Of a stretch of 64,000 nucleotides of DNA, positions 10,508 to 22,700 are shown piece by piece. Origin of the DNA: Agelaius tricolor (Eukaryota > Chordata > Aves > Passeriformes > Icteridae); NCBI GenBank assembly GCA_023055355.1, contig JALJCS010000015.1:14738501-14802500 (forward strand). Reading direction: 5' to 3'. The position numbers were made by a program, and so were the translations under genes. Each line of letters opens with the position of its first letter. The stretch's first letter is position 1. Below the pieces are notes generated by a model. That model saw only the letters and a program-made list of their open reading frames with translations, made no database searches and was not told the DNA's origin.

Positions 10508-11000
10508 GCTCAGCCCATCATTCATTCCTTTGTTTCTTCAGTGGGTTTGTCAGAACACTGGGAAGAGTGGTTGGGGGAGGGATGTGGGGATACCAGAAGC
10601 ACTGTGCCGCAGGAGACTGCTGAGTGGGCTGGCCTGGCTGCAGAAACCTTGGTTCCAGGGGTGCTGGCATATGACCTGTTGAAAGCCAGTACCCTCAGTG
10701 CCAAGAGGGGAGAAGAACATTCATTCAGGCATGCCTATATGGGAGCCAGTATCCCTCTCCCACCTCTTCATCCTTTTCTGATGCCTTGTCCCAGCAGGTG
10801 GGGACAAGAGGTGACCCAGTGCCACCATTGCAGCAATGGCAGAGGCCCTACAAGCTGATCTTGCTCCAAAGGTACCCCAGGAGCTTGGATGGTTTATTGA
10901 GTAAGTTTAGGTAGGGTCCTGCACTGTTTATTACAAAAAATATCCTGCAGGGTTATGCTGTAGAAATTAAAAATTGTATATTTTTAAATACACAGCTCTT
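10508..11000 (+). terminator. ACD: ACD 3' UTR and probable poly(A) signal
   Basis: Sequence after the ACD stop has no further open frame of note. The best plus-strand poly(A) signal is ATTAAA at 10966-10971, before an A-rich run at about 11006-11035. The CARMIL2 3' end lies on the other strand across the same bases. Confidence 0.5.
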
Positions 11001-11598
11001 GTATTAAAAAAAAAAAAGAAAAAGGAAAAAAAAAACCAAAACAAGCATCTTGCTTTGTCGTAAACATCCGTGTGAGGAATGCGTTTGGTCCGGAGCAGAG
11101 GGCAACACAGGAGAAAGCCACTGGGGTGTCAGGATCACGCTGGTGCCGTCAGGGAGCTGCGGGGATGATGGAGCTGCGTGCTGAAAGGCGCTGGGTCGTG
11201 GTCCCGCTGATGGAAGCCTGCGTCTGGCGGGGGCTGGAGAGAGCAGTACCCCATGGGGTCAGGAGCTGCAGTGGTGAAAGTGCCTTGGGAACGCTTCCTA
11301 AAAATAGCTGGCTGCCTAAAATCACCAGCTCCCCCACTGCAGCCCACAGCGACAGAGGGCACTGGGGACTGCAACACCACTGGATGCATCCTGCAGGCTC
11401 TGACAGTCCCTGGGCATCCTGGGCAGTGCTGGTGGCCCAGCTGTCCCCATGGCGAAAATTGGGCGATGCCATCATTGGCACATCCACGCCAGCCTGGTGC
11501 CCTGTCTGTCCTCTCTGCGCCCCAGCTGCCAAGCACCCCGGCACGGCGCACTTGCTTGCAGGGTTTTGTTGGGAACAGCGTGGTGACATGCAGGGGCT
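10910..11598 (-). terminator. CARMIL2: CARMIL2 3' UTR and poly(A) signal
   Basis: About 0.7 kb of 3' UTR follows the CARMIL2 stop at 11599-11601. On the minus strand a canonical AATAAA lies at 10932-10927 after an AT-rich stretch, so cleavage is expected near 10910. This is inside the ACD 3' UTR. Confidence 0.6.
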
Positions 11599-14500
11599 TC
11601 ACTGTCCCAGGGCCGGCTCCTCCCGGCCCAGCACTGGGCGTCTTTGGTCTACGGCAGCTGAGTCTTGTGCATTCCCAACAGTTTGTGCCAGGGCTTGCGG
11701 CTGCTCACCCTCAGTGCCTGTGCCAGCCTGCGGCTCCTCCAGCCCGGCACGGGGCCAGTCCTGCAGCGTGGCACCTACACAGGTCAAGGTGCTGGTGTAA
11801 GCATGGGGGGACCCTTGGTACCCCAACACCTGCTTTAGCAGGGAGGGGAACATCTCACCTTCAGCATCTGAGGTTGGTCCAGGCTCACCCTCCATCTCTG
11901 AGAGGGACTCGTGCTTGGTCCTGTGCCTGAGCACAGGCGAACGCCGCAGGCGCAGGGGAACGGTGCCCACTGGGGGAAACACAACCCAGCCCCATGTTAG
12001 GGTGGGGCACAGTGGCCTGGCTCCTGCTGGAACTGATCCCAATGCTGAATCCGCCTTGGGAACTTCCCAGTGTGGCAGTGCCATTGTCTATCACCCCCAG
12101 CTAGGAGAGGCAGCACCAGCACACGTGTGGAACACCACCACCCACCTCTGTTGGTGTTAGGTGCAAGGAGGGCTTGGGGTCCCACTTCACACACAACTTA
12201 CTTCCCAGCTCCGCCGGGCACTCGGGCTCCCTGAGCTGCTCCTCGTGGACGGACAGTGCTCGGCGGCCGGGCCCCCGTGGCGCTGCCAGCCGTGCCATCA
12301 GCCTGGTGTCTGTGTAAGCAAAGGGGAGGTGCCATTGGAGGACAGCCCACAGCATCCCACTTGGCAGGCCCCATCAGCACCCAGCACCCACTGTGTGCTT
12401 GGCTCCCTGCTGGCCTCCATCCCAAGGGCTCCAAGAACAGGCCAGCAGTGGAATGAAGCACCCGTGGGCACCTCGTGCATCCCTACCTTCAGTATTGGGC
12501 GGGGTGGGCAGGGTGCCAGCACCCACCTCCCCACCATGGCTGACCCTCCGTGGCAGTGCCACCGGCACGTTCCTGCCCAGCCGTGGCAGGCTGCTGCTCC
12601 AGCCCTCCCGGCCCCCGGGCTCCGGCAGCCCGCTGGGCTCTGCTAGGGTGAGGGAGCGCCGGGGCTGGTCGGAGCTGGAGGCCGGAGGCTCAGCGGGCAG
12701 CTGCCTTCCCAGGGCTTTCCAGGCTGGCCGGGGCTCGGCGCTGGGCTCCGTCCTGGCGGCTGGGCTGCGGAAGGGTGCGTCTGTGGGGCAGGCAGGACGG
12801 AGCTGTGGGCGTCCAGAAGTGACAGCCCCAGGGATGGTTCTTGGTTCTGGGAACCAGCCTGCAGTCAGCCCAGGGACTGGGCAGTGGGCTGGTGGCCATC
12901 TGCCAACACCAGGGATGGGCACCCATGGGTGTAGGCCACACTCCAGAGGGTGGAATTCCGCCCACATGCCTGCGCCCACCAGTCCCTGTTGGCTCCAGTC
13001 CCCATGCTTGGTGCTAGGAGAGGGGATGAAGCCCTCTGCCCCAGGGGTTGGTGTGACCCCCAGCATGCACTGGGGACCCACCTGTGGACACAGAGTGTGT
13101 GCGGGCCTTCAGGGATGGGGGCGAGTCCGCAGAGCTGTCTACGATGTCCCCTGCAAGCACAAGCCACCGGCCAGCAGCAGTGAGCTGGGGTCTGCCCAGT
13201 GCCACCAGCACCCAACAAGGCAAAGATGTAGTGGGACCCACAGCTGGGAGTCCAAGGGGGCCTGCCCATGGCCACCCATGGGTGCCCAGCTGGGTGGGGG
13301 TCAGGGTGGGGAGGGAGCAGCCCCTCACCATCTGAGCCGGCTTTCTTGATCTCGCTGTCTTTGCTCTGCAAGGGGGAAAAAACTGGTAAGGGGGGGTATC
13401 AGGGAGGCAGTACCCACAGGGTGCAGAGGGCAGAGTGCTGCTGCCAGGCTCTGATGTGGTTGCAGGGAATGGGTGCATGCCAGGAAAGCAGGGACAGACT
13501 GACAGACACCATGCAGTGCATAGGAATTCACCCCTTGCGGAGGGTTAGGTGACAGGGCAGAGGCTATGGGCAGTGACAGCACAGAGCTGGGTGCTGCCAT
13601 TCCCAGTGGGGAAATGTTCCTACTCTATGGACCGGCATCACCTACCACCCTAGAGGGGCAGGATTCATCCCAAAAATGGAACCAGTCCCCACCTGCTGCT
13701 TCTTGCTCTCAGCAGCCGGGCCCTTGGTGACGCCGATGCGATGGAGCATGACCTGCACACGCTGCTCAAAGGAGCTGGACAACTCCCCCTCGCTCTTCTC
13801 CAGGTGCCTCTTCTGCAGGAGAGACACAACCCTGCCAGGAACATGGACCCACCACAACACCTGTGGCACCCACACTCCTGCCTGCAGGGCACCCACATTC
13901 CCAACCCCAGCCATGCTGCCAGGAGATGGTGACATGGATATGACCCAGTGGGGATATCACTCCAGTGTCCCCACATCCCCTGGTAACCCCACCAGCATCC
14001 ATGGATGGGAGCAGCACCCACCAGGTGAACTGAACAGTGGTGGGGGCTTAGTGACTGTGACAGTGCTTACCTTGTCATGCCTGACCCCCAGTGCATCCTC
14101 GTCCTCCCCGGACAGCAAGATAAGTGACTGGGATTTGCCCTCCCGAGAGTACTTGGGCCGGATCCTCCGGGCAGAGTCAGGAGTCTGGCAGTGCTCAGGC
14201 TCTGCTTGGGGCTCAGCAGAGAGACCCCCCTCCTCTGATTTACTCAGGGGCTTCCCTGACTCGCCTGCCTTGCTGGGGGCTCGTAAAATGTCACTGAGCA
14301 TCGAGCGCCTGCTCCTAGGGGCAGTAGGACCACCCTCAGGCTCCTTCTCACACCTCGAGCCCCGGCTGGATTTGGGTTTCTTGAAGGCAAAAAAATTCCC
14401 AATTTTCTTCTTGAGGGTGCGGGAACCAGAGGGAGCCAGAGGAGCTGATCCTGGGCAGGTCTCCAGAGTCGTGGGGCTGGGGAGAGATGAAGCATTGGAA

Positions 14501-16670
14501 AAGGTGAGCTCCAGGCTGCCAAGAGGTGAGGGGTCAGTTTTTTCACCCTGCTGTGGAACAGACTCCATGGCCACATCCAGCACACCATGGCTGCCATCCC
14601 ATTCCTCCTCCCCCAGCTTTGCCCTTGGTGATATCCCTGGGTGTGCTGCTTTCCCCAGCATCCCTTTTGCCCTGGGCCCAGCAGCGTTTGCAGGGAGGCT
14701 GCTGGATCCTGGGGATGGGTGTGTGCTGGGCAGCTGAGGGGCCCTGAGCACCCTGGGCTTACGGCAGTGTTTCTGTGATGAGCCTCTTGGCAAAGAAGTC
14801 CTCCAGCCCCTCGTCCACGCGGGTGATGCTCCTGTCCTCGCTGTTCTCACAGGCCACAGGCTGCACCTGTGAGGGACAGCTGCTGTCAGCCCAGCACAGG
14901 GCAAAAGTGTCCCCAGGCATGACGGTGTGTCTGTCACCCATCCCTGGGCATGAACAAGTGTGTGCCCCTGCAGGATGGGTGTTGGCACACTCCATCTCGT
15001 ACCCAGCATTAAAGCCAGACCTAATCCCGCTCCCTCCCTTGAGCACTGGGAGCTCCAGGCGGCCCCAGGTTCCTTCCAACCCCTTGCTCAGCACAGTGGC
15101 TGAGGTATGGCACTCATACTGTGGGAGAAGCCTTTGGCAGGGATGCCTCCTCCATCTGGGCTCCAAGAAAGGGACCCCTCTGCTGCTGGCAGGTGATGGA
15201 GCAGGTGACCTGCAAGGACCCACATCTGCATCCTTCAGATGTTTCTAGTCCAACCTTGGAGTGCCAACACAGCCTGCCTGAGAGCCACCTGCTCCATCCC
15301 CATAACAAAGTGGCCCACACCATGGCCAAGCCTTCCTCCACGGTACCTTCCTCTCCCTGGCATGTGCCACTGCATCAGTGCCATGCTATCGATGAGAGGG
15401 AGGCGCTTCCCCATCAGTGACATTTCAATCCATAATGACTTTTCATTACGGCTGGATTGATGCCGCTCAGGAGCCGTTCCAGCCATCTGAGATCTGCTCT
15501 CCCTGTCATATCACATCCATCAAAGCCTGTCCTTGCTCAAGTCTTGGCCCACCCCGGGTGCCAGGCATGCCTGTCCCACTGCAGGGTGATGGCCCCCTGG
15601 CCCTGCCAACCTCCAGAACCCACCCTGCCCGTGGGACACAGCTCCTGCCTCCCCTCCGGCCCCATGCCAGCCCTGATCCCACCATGATCCAAGGGCAACC
15701 ATCACCACAGCCCTGCAAGCCAGGGCTTTCCAGCAAGTCAAAGGATCCAGCTGCATCACGGTGGCACGGGGATGAGGTGATGCCAGCAGGATCCAGCCCC
15801 AGGGACAGTGATGGAGCTGTACTTGCCACTGACTGCACCCAAAAGTTACTTTTCCTTTGGGAAAGGGGGTGCAAAGGCAGGATCCCCTTCCAGTTGCCTG
15901 TTGGATGGGGGGAGCACAACCCACCTCATCACGGCTGGCAGAGCCCCACCAGCACCACCGGGAGCCGTGGTGGCCACCAGTCCTTCAGGGATGATGGATT
16001 TTGGATAAGGGGGAGCAAATAGAGCTCAGGAGGGAGGCAGCTGGAGCCATTGCCGAACACATCGCCGGCCCTCTGCACCCAAACTCTGCAGGGTTTTTCA
16101 TTCCTCTCCTGCTCCCACCGCTCAGCATCTCCCAGTGGGGAGCAGGAAAGAGGATGGATGATTCCCCTCGCCCCCCCCCAGCCCCCCTTGCCCATCCTTT
16201 CAGGCTGCCCCCCGAGGAGGAGGAGGCTCCGGCAGCAGCTGAAATGCAGAATAGTAAACCCACCGCGTCTTTGCGCATCTTATTTTCCTGCCTTGCAACA
16301 AATACTGACCGCAATAATTCACCCAAGCAGAAAAAAAAAATGGGAAAAACACCCCGAACGCACCCCACCTCCCTTGCCAGCCGTGCCCCCACCCTTACAT
16401 TCGGCTTGCTGGGCGGCTGCCTGTGCCGGCGGTTGGGCCGGGGCCTGGCTTTGGTGCAATGCTCCAGCTTCTCGCCGGCGGTCGGCAGGTCCATAAGGAA
16501 TCCGGTGGCGGTGGCAGGCTGCGTGGCGGGGAGCGAGCCGCTCGCAGGCTCAGCATCCTTTGTGGAGGCAGGGCGTGCCGGCGGCGCGGCGGGGCTGAGT
16601 GACGGCGGCGCCCGGTGAGCTCGGAGCCCGCTGGCGTCTCGACCCGCTGCCGGCTCCAGCTCCGAGACAC
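11599..16670 (-). other. CARMIL2: CARMIL2 exons 31-40: capping-protein-interaction motif and Pro/Ser-rich tail
   Basis: Exons (minus): 16670-16399, 14866-14763, 14476-14071, 13812-13693, 13365-13329, 13150-13082, 12780-12487, 12309-12202, 11969-11859, 11774-11599. Exon 31 ends with [19 protein letters not shown] (about residues 987-1005), the LxHxTxxRP capping-protein-interaction motif. It is followed by [59 protein letters not shown] and KARTHSVST, all recognisable in human CARMIL2. Exon 33 was started at 14476 because it has a strong polypyrimidine acceptor in the right phase; an earlier acceptor would leave a 19-base intron. The last four exons rest mainly on phase. Confidence 0.75.
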
Positions 16671-16728
16671 CTACGAGAGGCGAGAGGGTCCCTGTTGACA
16701 CCCGCCCTCGCCAGGCCTCCCCATCATC

Positions 16729-16759
<31 letters not shown>

Positions 16760-19700
16760 CGGACGCCGTCACCCTCGCCCACGCGCGGAGGGTCAGCGAG
16801 CGGGGCAGTGGCTCCGCCGCGGGGCGGGAGCGCGGCCGTGCCCGCCGGGAGCGTGCGTGGCGGCTTTGCGGCGCAGCCTGCGATGGATCCCGCCACCGCC
16901 GCCGCCGGAGGTTTGCTGCGTGCAGGGGATGATGCTGTGGGGGGAGTGTGCGGGGATGCTCAGGCAGGGGCCGAGCCGAGCCCCGCAGCCAGCCCTGAGA
17001 CCTGCAGCAGGCAGCAGTGGAACGGCACAAACGCTGCCAGCAGTGAGCAGCACTCACAAACATACCCGTTTTGCTCTGCAGGCAGCTCCTCGCCCCACCA
17101 CGTACCCTCTGGATGGGTAGCAGGGTGCTCAGGGATCCCCTGGGGACACAGGGCTGCTGGGTGCTGGAGTCTGCATGAGCTCAGCCAAAGCAGAGTGACC
17201 CATCAGCTGCTCCTTGTCTGTGCCCCCCCTGAGATTCACTCCCATCCCAGGCTAGTGGGGACAACACCAGCAGCAAGGGAAACCCATGGGCAACCTCTTC
17301 ACCCCAAGGTTGTTGGGTGAATGGGTGATGTCTATGTCCAGGGTGGCCGTGGGAGATACCATGGCACTCACAATCACAGACAAACTGCCTACCCCTGGCT
17401 GGCTCTGTGGGGAGGGAGTTCAGGGCATTTGCTCCCCTGCCTAAGGGCACTGAGCCAGCTGGGGCCCAAAACCAGCACAAGAGCAAGATCAAGGTGAGCT
17501 TCCCCCACAGACCCCACCACGGCACTGGGAGAGGCTCTCTGAAGGGTCCTGACCCTGCTGCCCTCAGCCCATGAGGCTCCCCCATTGCTGCTGTGAGCCC
17601 CCCGCCCCTGCCATGCCCTGCGGAGGCAGCACAACACGCACTGAGCCACAGCAGAGGGACACCTCCCACAGTGACCTTACTTCTCACAGTTGGTGTGGGC
17701 CGAATGCTCCTGAAGTGCTTGTTTCTCCTCCGCAGGGCCATCTTGTACTGCAGGGAGAGAGGGATGGTGGCAGCTCCGGCATGGGCAGGGGACAGGCTGG
17801 CTGTGCCAAGACACATCCCATGGCAGCCAGAGCCTGCCAGGCTTTGCCCAGTGATGGGTGCAGTCCCTCCATCACCCCTAGGCTCCCAGGGCTGCACCCC
17901 TTCATCTTATCCCAGCTCCAAAACCACCCACGGTGCTGGATTGGATACTTCCCCATCCAGAACTGTTCACTACACTGGATCCCAGGTCCCAAAGCAGCAG
18001 CAGCAGGACAAGGTACAAGCAGCCAGGCTGCCACAAGGACACGTTCCGGTGCCAGCAGCATGGCCTGGCAGGCTGACGGTCCCATTTCCCAGCACTAATT
18101 GCCTTAGCACTGCCCTGGGGGGAGCCGGGGGTGCGTGCACCCGCAGAGGCTGTGGCTAAGCCCAGCATCATCCCGTAAGGCGGATAAAGGGTGCTTGTAC
18201 CGCGGGCATCACGCGGCGGCTCCGGTCCCTACCTCCTCTGCAGCCAGGTCCGGTGGATTCCTGCCCCTCGCCAATGCCGTGGCATCGTCCTCAGCCGACT
18301 CCGGCTGCAGCACCAGGAGGTCGAGCCCCTGCTTGGAGAGGCTCTCTGCCTAAAACCATTAGGAAGTGCTTAAATTATCCCAGGGGCTGAAGCGTGCTGG
18401 GCTGCCCTGTGTGCTCTGCGCTGCTCTGCTCCCTACCCACGGCTGGGATTTGTGAGCGGATTTAGGCCTGATTAGCCGGTGTCCAGCCCAGCGCAGCTGC
18501 CCTGCTGCAGGAGTGGCTGGTGCCTGGCGTCACCCCAGCACCCCCAGCACACGGCAGCAGTGCTGGGACTTCGCTCAGGGTGTTAATATTGCTGTGGCCA
18601 TACTGGGAGAGGATTACCTGGGAGGAAAACCAGCCTGGGTGGGAATTGTCCTGCTTCCCAGACTGCAAATCCATGGCATTGGTGTCCAGGTACCTGGACA
18701 ATGCTGGGGTATCCAGACCCCCATCCTGCATCCCAGCCCCACATCCCCATCCTGCAGGTGCTGGCAGCCCCCAGCACTCACCAGTTTGCACTGGGTGATG
18801 GTCAGGTCTCCCAGTACAGCATCCACAATGCAGTCGGCTACAGCGGCTGTGACGGACAGCTTGATCTCACTGGGAGCAGAAAGAGGGCTCTCAGGGCCAG
18901 CACCCACTGACCCTGCAGGCCATGGGGGCATCTCCCCAGGGAGGGCTTTGCTGAGGAGATGGATGCTTGGCTGTGGCACACAGAGGGGCATGCCCATGTG
19001 CTGCAGCTTGCTGGGTCTGTCCTGCCAGAGCAGGAATGGGAATAGGCACTGGCTGGGATGGAGAATGCCAAATCCATCCCATTGTTGATGGTCAGGGCCA
19101 GCCAAGGGGATGTGCCTGCAAGAACATCATCACCCCACAGGTTTCCCCAGCACCCCAGAGACTCGTCCAAAGTGGATCCAAGCAGGAAGCAAAGCTACAT
19201 GTGGGAAAACACAGCAGCAGGACCCAGTACTCCTCTACCACAATGTGGGGAGAGGAGAAGTTGCTAGAGAGCCCCCAGAGTGCTCCTCTGGCCCCAGGGG
19301 TCAGTGCCAGTGACTGAGCAAGAAGGAAGAACAGCACATCACCCACTTCAGCTTGCTGAAGACATCAGTGACCATCTGGTCCAGGACAGCGCTGAGGCTG
19401 AGCTGGTCCTGGAGGCAGATCCTCTCTGACATGGCATTGACCAGCTGATCCCTGACCCCGCTCTTCTGCACCACCGCTGGGCACAGGCTGTGGGCTGTGT
19501 CCAGCACTGCCTGCATGATTGCCTGAAGTTTGGGCAGGAAAGGAAGGATTCAGTTTATTTTCTATCGGGATTCACCTGGCTTTCAGTAGACACCATCCCC
19601 CTTATCCTTGGGCCAAGGCTGATGAACGTCCCGTGCTGCCCATGGTGCCCACCTGGATTTCCCGGCTGCAGGTCTGTGATGCTTCCTCTGTGAGACACTC

Positions 19701-22700
19701 CAGCTTGTGCTGCAGCTTGCCATTCTGGTAGGGGGTGTTTCCAGCCTCATACAAGAGGGGCAGGATCTGACATGGGAAGAGAGATGGTGTGGATCATCCT
19801 GTGTCACCTCATCTTCTCCTCCCCTATTTCCATGCACAGCCTGCACCCGTGGCTCTCCCATGGAAGAGCATTGCCTACATCAGCTGGGGAGACCCAGTGA
19901 TTTTTTGCCTTTGCTGGGCCAGCTTTGAGCATCCTCATCCCTCAATTTCTCCTTGCCACCCACTGACTCTCCTTCCCCTCTTGCACCCCACTACACTGCT
20001 TCCTGGATCAGGGAGACCCTTATCCAACCTTTTCACCACCTTCCCAACATCAGTATTGTCTCAAATCCTGTCTCTGCCAGATTAAGTAACTGGGGGAGGG
20101 GGGCAGAAAGGGGAAAGGAGGTGGTTTGAAGAGAAGAAGAGGAGGAAAAGGTGCAGTGGGGAGAGAGAACCAAGACCAGGAGGATCAAACCAGGTCTGAC
20201 AGAGCCAGGAGCTGCCAAACAAACATGACGGATTTTATCATGGGCTGATGGAGCATTCTCATTGCTGGGGTGGGATGAAGATGCCCCAGGGATTCAGGGA
20301 GGTTTCTCAGCAGTGTGGGCATCTGTGGGTTGCAGGGTGTTCTCAAAGCTGGAGCACCCATCTCTCCCAAGGAGGGATGTGTGAGCATTGGATGCCAGAG
20401 GAAGAGGGGTTGTAACCCTGTGGGGGGTGTGCACACAGCCGTGTGTCTCTGGGGCAAGGGGACTAAGAACATTTTGATCTTTGTTCTAGAAGGGAATTCA
20501 GAAATTCCCAGCTGTACTTTAATGCTTGCAAGTGCTCGGTGATGTGTGTCTGTTGCATTGATGTTCTGGAATTCCCTGACTGCTGGTTAATGATGTCATT
20601 AATTAATCAATGCCCTGCTTCGATCCCGAATGGATGCTGGGTGAGCTGTGGGGTTTCCCACGCTCTGCACTCACACTGACAGAGAGGTTGGCATTCCTGA
20701 TGGCCTCCTCAGCACAGAGGATGTCCGTCTCCACCTCCCTGCCCGTGCAGGTGCTCAGGATGTCGACGTGCTTCTGCACGCTCAGGCAGATCTCATTCAC
20801 CATCTGGAGCACAGAGAGGCTGTGTCATGTGCCAGCGCTGGGGCAGCACTGCCAGTTCCCCTCCTTGCTGTGACTTTCCCAGAGAAGAGTGTGCTCAGAG
20901 GGGGCACAGTCAGGTTACTGCCTCCAAGAGCATCCCTGCCTAATAACCAAGGATGCACACGGCAGGGATGTGCTGGCAAGAGTGCCCAGGGGGCAGGAAC
21001 ACACTGTACAGGTTGGTGTAGCGGCAAGTTATCTCAGCAGTGCATACGCATGAAAAGCATGGATGCAACCAGCAGGATTCCAGGAGATCTGCTTTCCATC
21101 CACCCCCACCCTCACCACAGAACCATGACATGATTTGTGTTGGAAGGGATCTTAAAGGTCCTCCTATTGCAGCCCCCCTGCCATGGTCAGGGACAGCTTC
21201 CACCAGACCAGGTTGCTCCAAGCCCAGCCTGGGCTTGAACACTTCCAGAGATTTGGCATCCACAATTTCTCTGAGGAACCTGCTCCATCCCTGAATCTGC
21301 TCTGCCTTCCACTCAGGAAAGGTTAAGAGGGTGTTTTGCTGCTTGCAAGAGCTCGCATGAGCAAGCCAGGCTGGTTTGGGGCAGGGGAGGAGCAGCCCCA
21401 TGCAGTGGTTTGTCCCTCAGACCTGTTCAGAAGAGGTGGTGAGGATGCCCTGCTGCAGCCGGAAGGTCTGTGCCGGCAGCGTTTGCCGCAGCTGGTTTCT
21501 CGTCAGGCAGGACTGGAGCTGCAAAGGAAGAGGCCATGAGCAGTGATGGTGGCACCTGGCCCAGGTTCCACAGCCCGTTTTCCCCACCTTGTGCACGGCC
21601 TCCTCCGTCCTCTCGGGGTGGCTGCGGTAGGCCTGCGCCACGTCGCTCATCGGCAGCGGCATCGACTTGAGCGTGAAATTCCTGTGGGGCGGAGGGGGGT
21701 CAGCAGCTGCTGCTGCACCCAGGGCTCACCCCCCTGCTCGTGTCCCCATGGACGTGGCACAGGCTCAGAGCCCACCCAACAGCCTGGACATTGTCCTGAG
21801 GGCCAGCTCTGGAGATAAGATGGCCAAACTCTGGCCCTCGGCAGACCCTGGTGGGGTGGCAGTGACCACGTGTCCGGGCTCTCCATGCACCCCTCTTTCT
21901 TCAGACCTCTGGAGATCTGCACAGCCAAACACCAGACAGGGTGGTGGGTGTGCTCAGCAGGGGAACAAACCCATCTGTCATGGGCAGGGAGGAGAGGAGC
22001 ATCACATCACATCAGCACCACCAGCAGCAGGTCACCCCCTGCTCACTGGGGGCTCCTTGGGTGACATGAGGCTGTGCTGGTTGGGATGCAGAGCCCAGGG
22101 GAGCCCTGGGGTTGGTAATGTGGGTGTCATCACTAAATGGGTGCCAGGTTGCTTTTCTGGCTGCAAGGCCAGAGCTGTGGACCAGCTCCCTTGGGACATG
22201 TATGAAACTGTGTGATGCCCTGGGGACAGTGACATGCTGGTGACAGAGGCTCTTCTGCGTGGCAGTAACAAGCCAGGAGGACCAAGAGGCTCCTTCCTTA
22301 CCTCTCCAAAGCTTGAGCCACCTCTAGGAGCCCATGGGCTGTTGTGTTGTTCCTGTCCCAAACCACAGTCCTGCAAAAAGAAAGGACCTGGGTGAGCCCT
22401 GCCCACACCCACACCACCCTGAGGTGGGTGCTAGCAAGAGTCAGCCCAAGGCTGACCCCAGGCATCAGAGAGCCTAAAAGTGGGGTTAAAAATTACAATT
22501 TCCTGTATCCAAAACCTAAACTTGGACTTTGCAAGGAGCTACAAGTTAGGTGGGTGCCTGGAGAGAGTGAAAGGCTGGGAGAACACATTCAGGGACCATC
22601 CTGCAGGCAGGAACAGACATCTCCAGAGGAACAGCCCTGGCTGAACACCATTCCCTGTCCTCTGCAGACACCCCTGCTTTGGCTTTGTGTACACAATGTG

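Noticed and set aside
12392..13350. 318-codon plus-strand ORF opposite CARMIL2
   Set aside because: GC-rich antisense shadow of CARMIL2 exons 35-37.
14477..14762. In-frame upstream extension of CARMIL2 exon 33 (acceptor at 14744)
   Set aside because: It would leave a 19-base intron, and retention meets an immediate TAA. The acceptor before 14476 has a strong polypyrimidine tract, correct phase and gives a protein closer to human length.
15985..16896. 303-codon minus-strand ORF with a poly-Asp stretch
   Set aside because: It begins at GTG rather than ATG and mostly overlaps CARMIL2 exon 31 and its introns. Only the exon part is supported; the extension is kept as a finding, not a gene.
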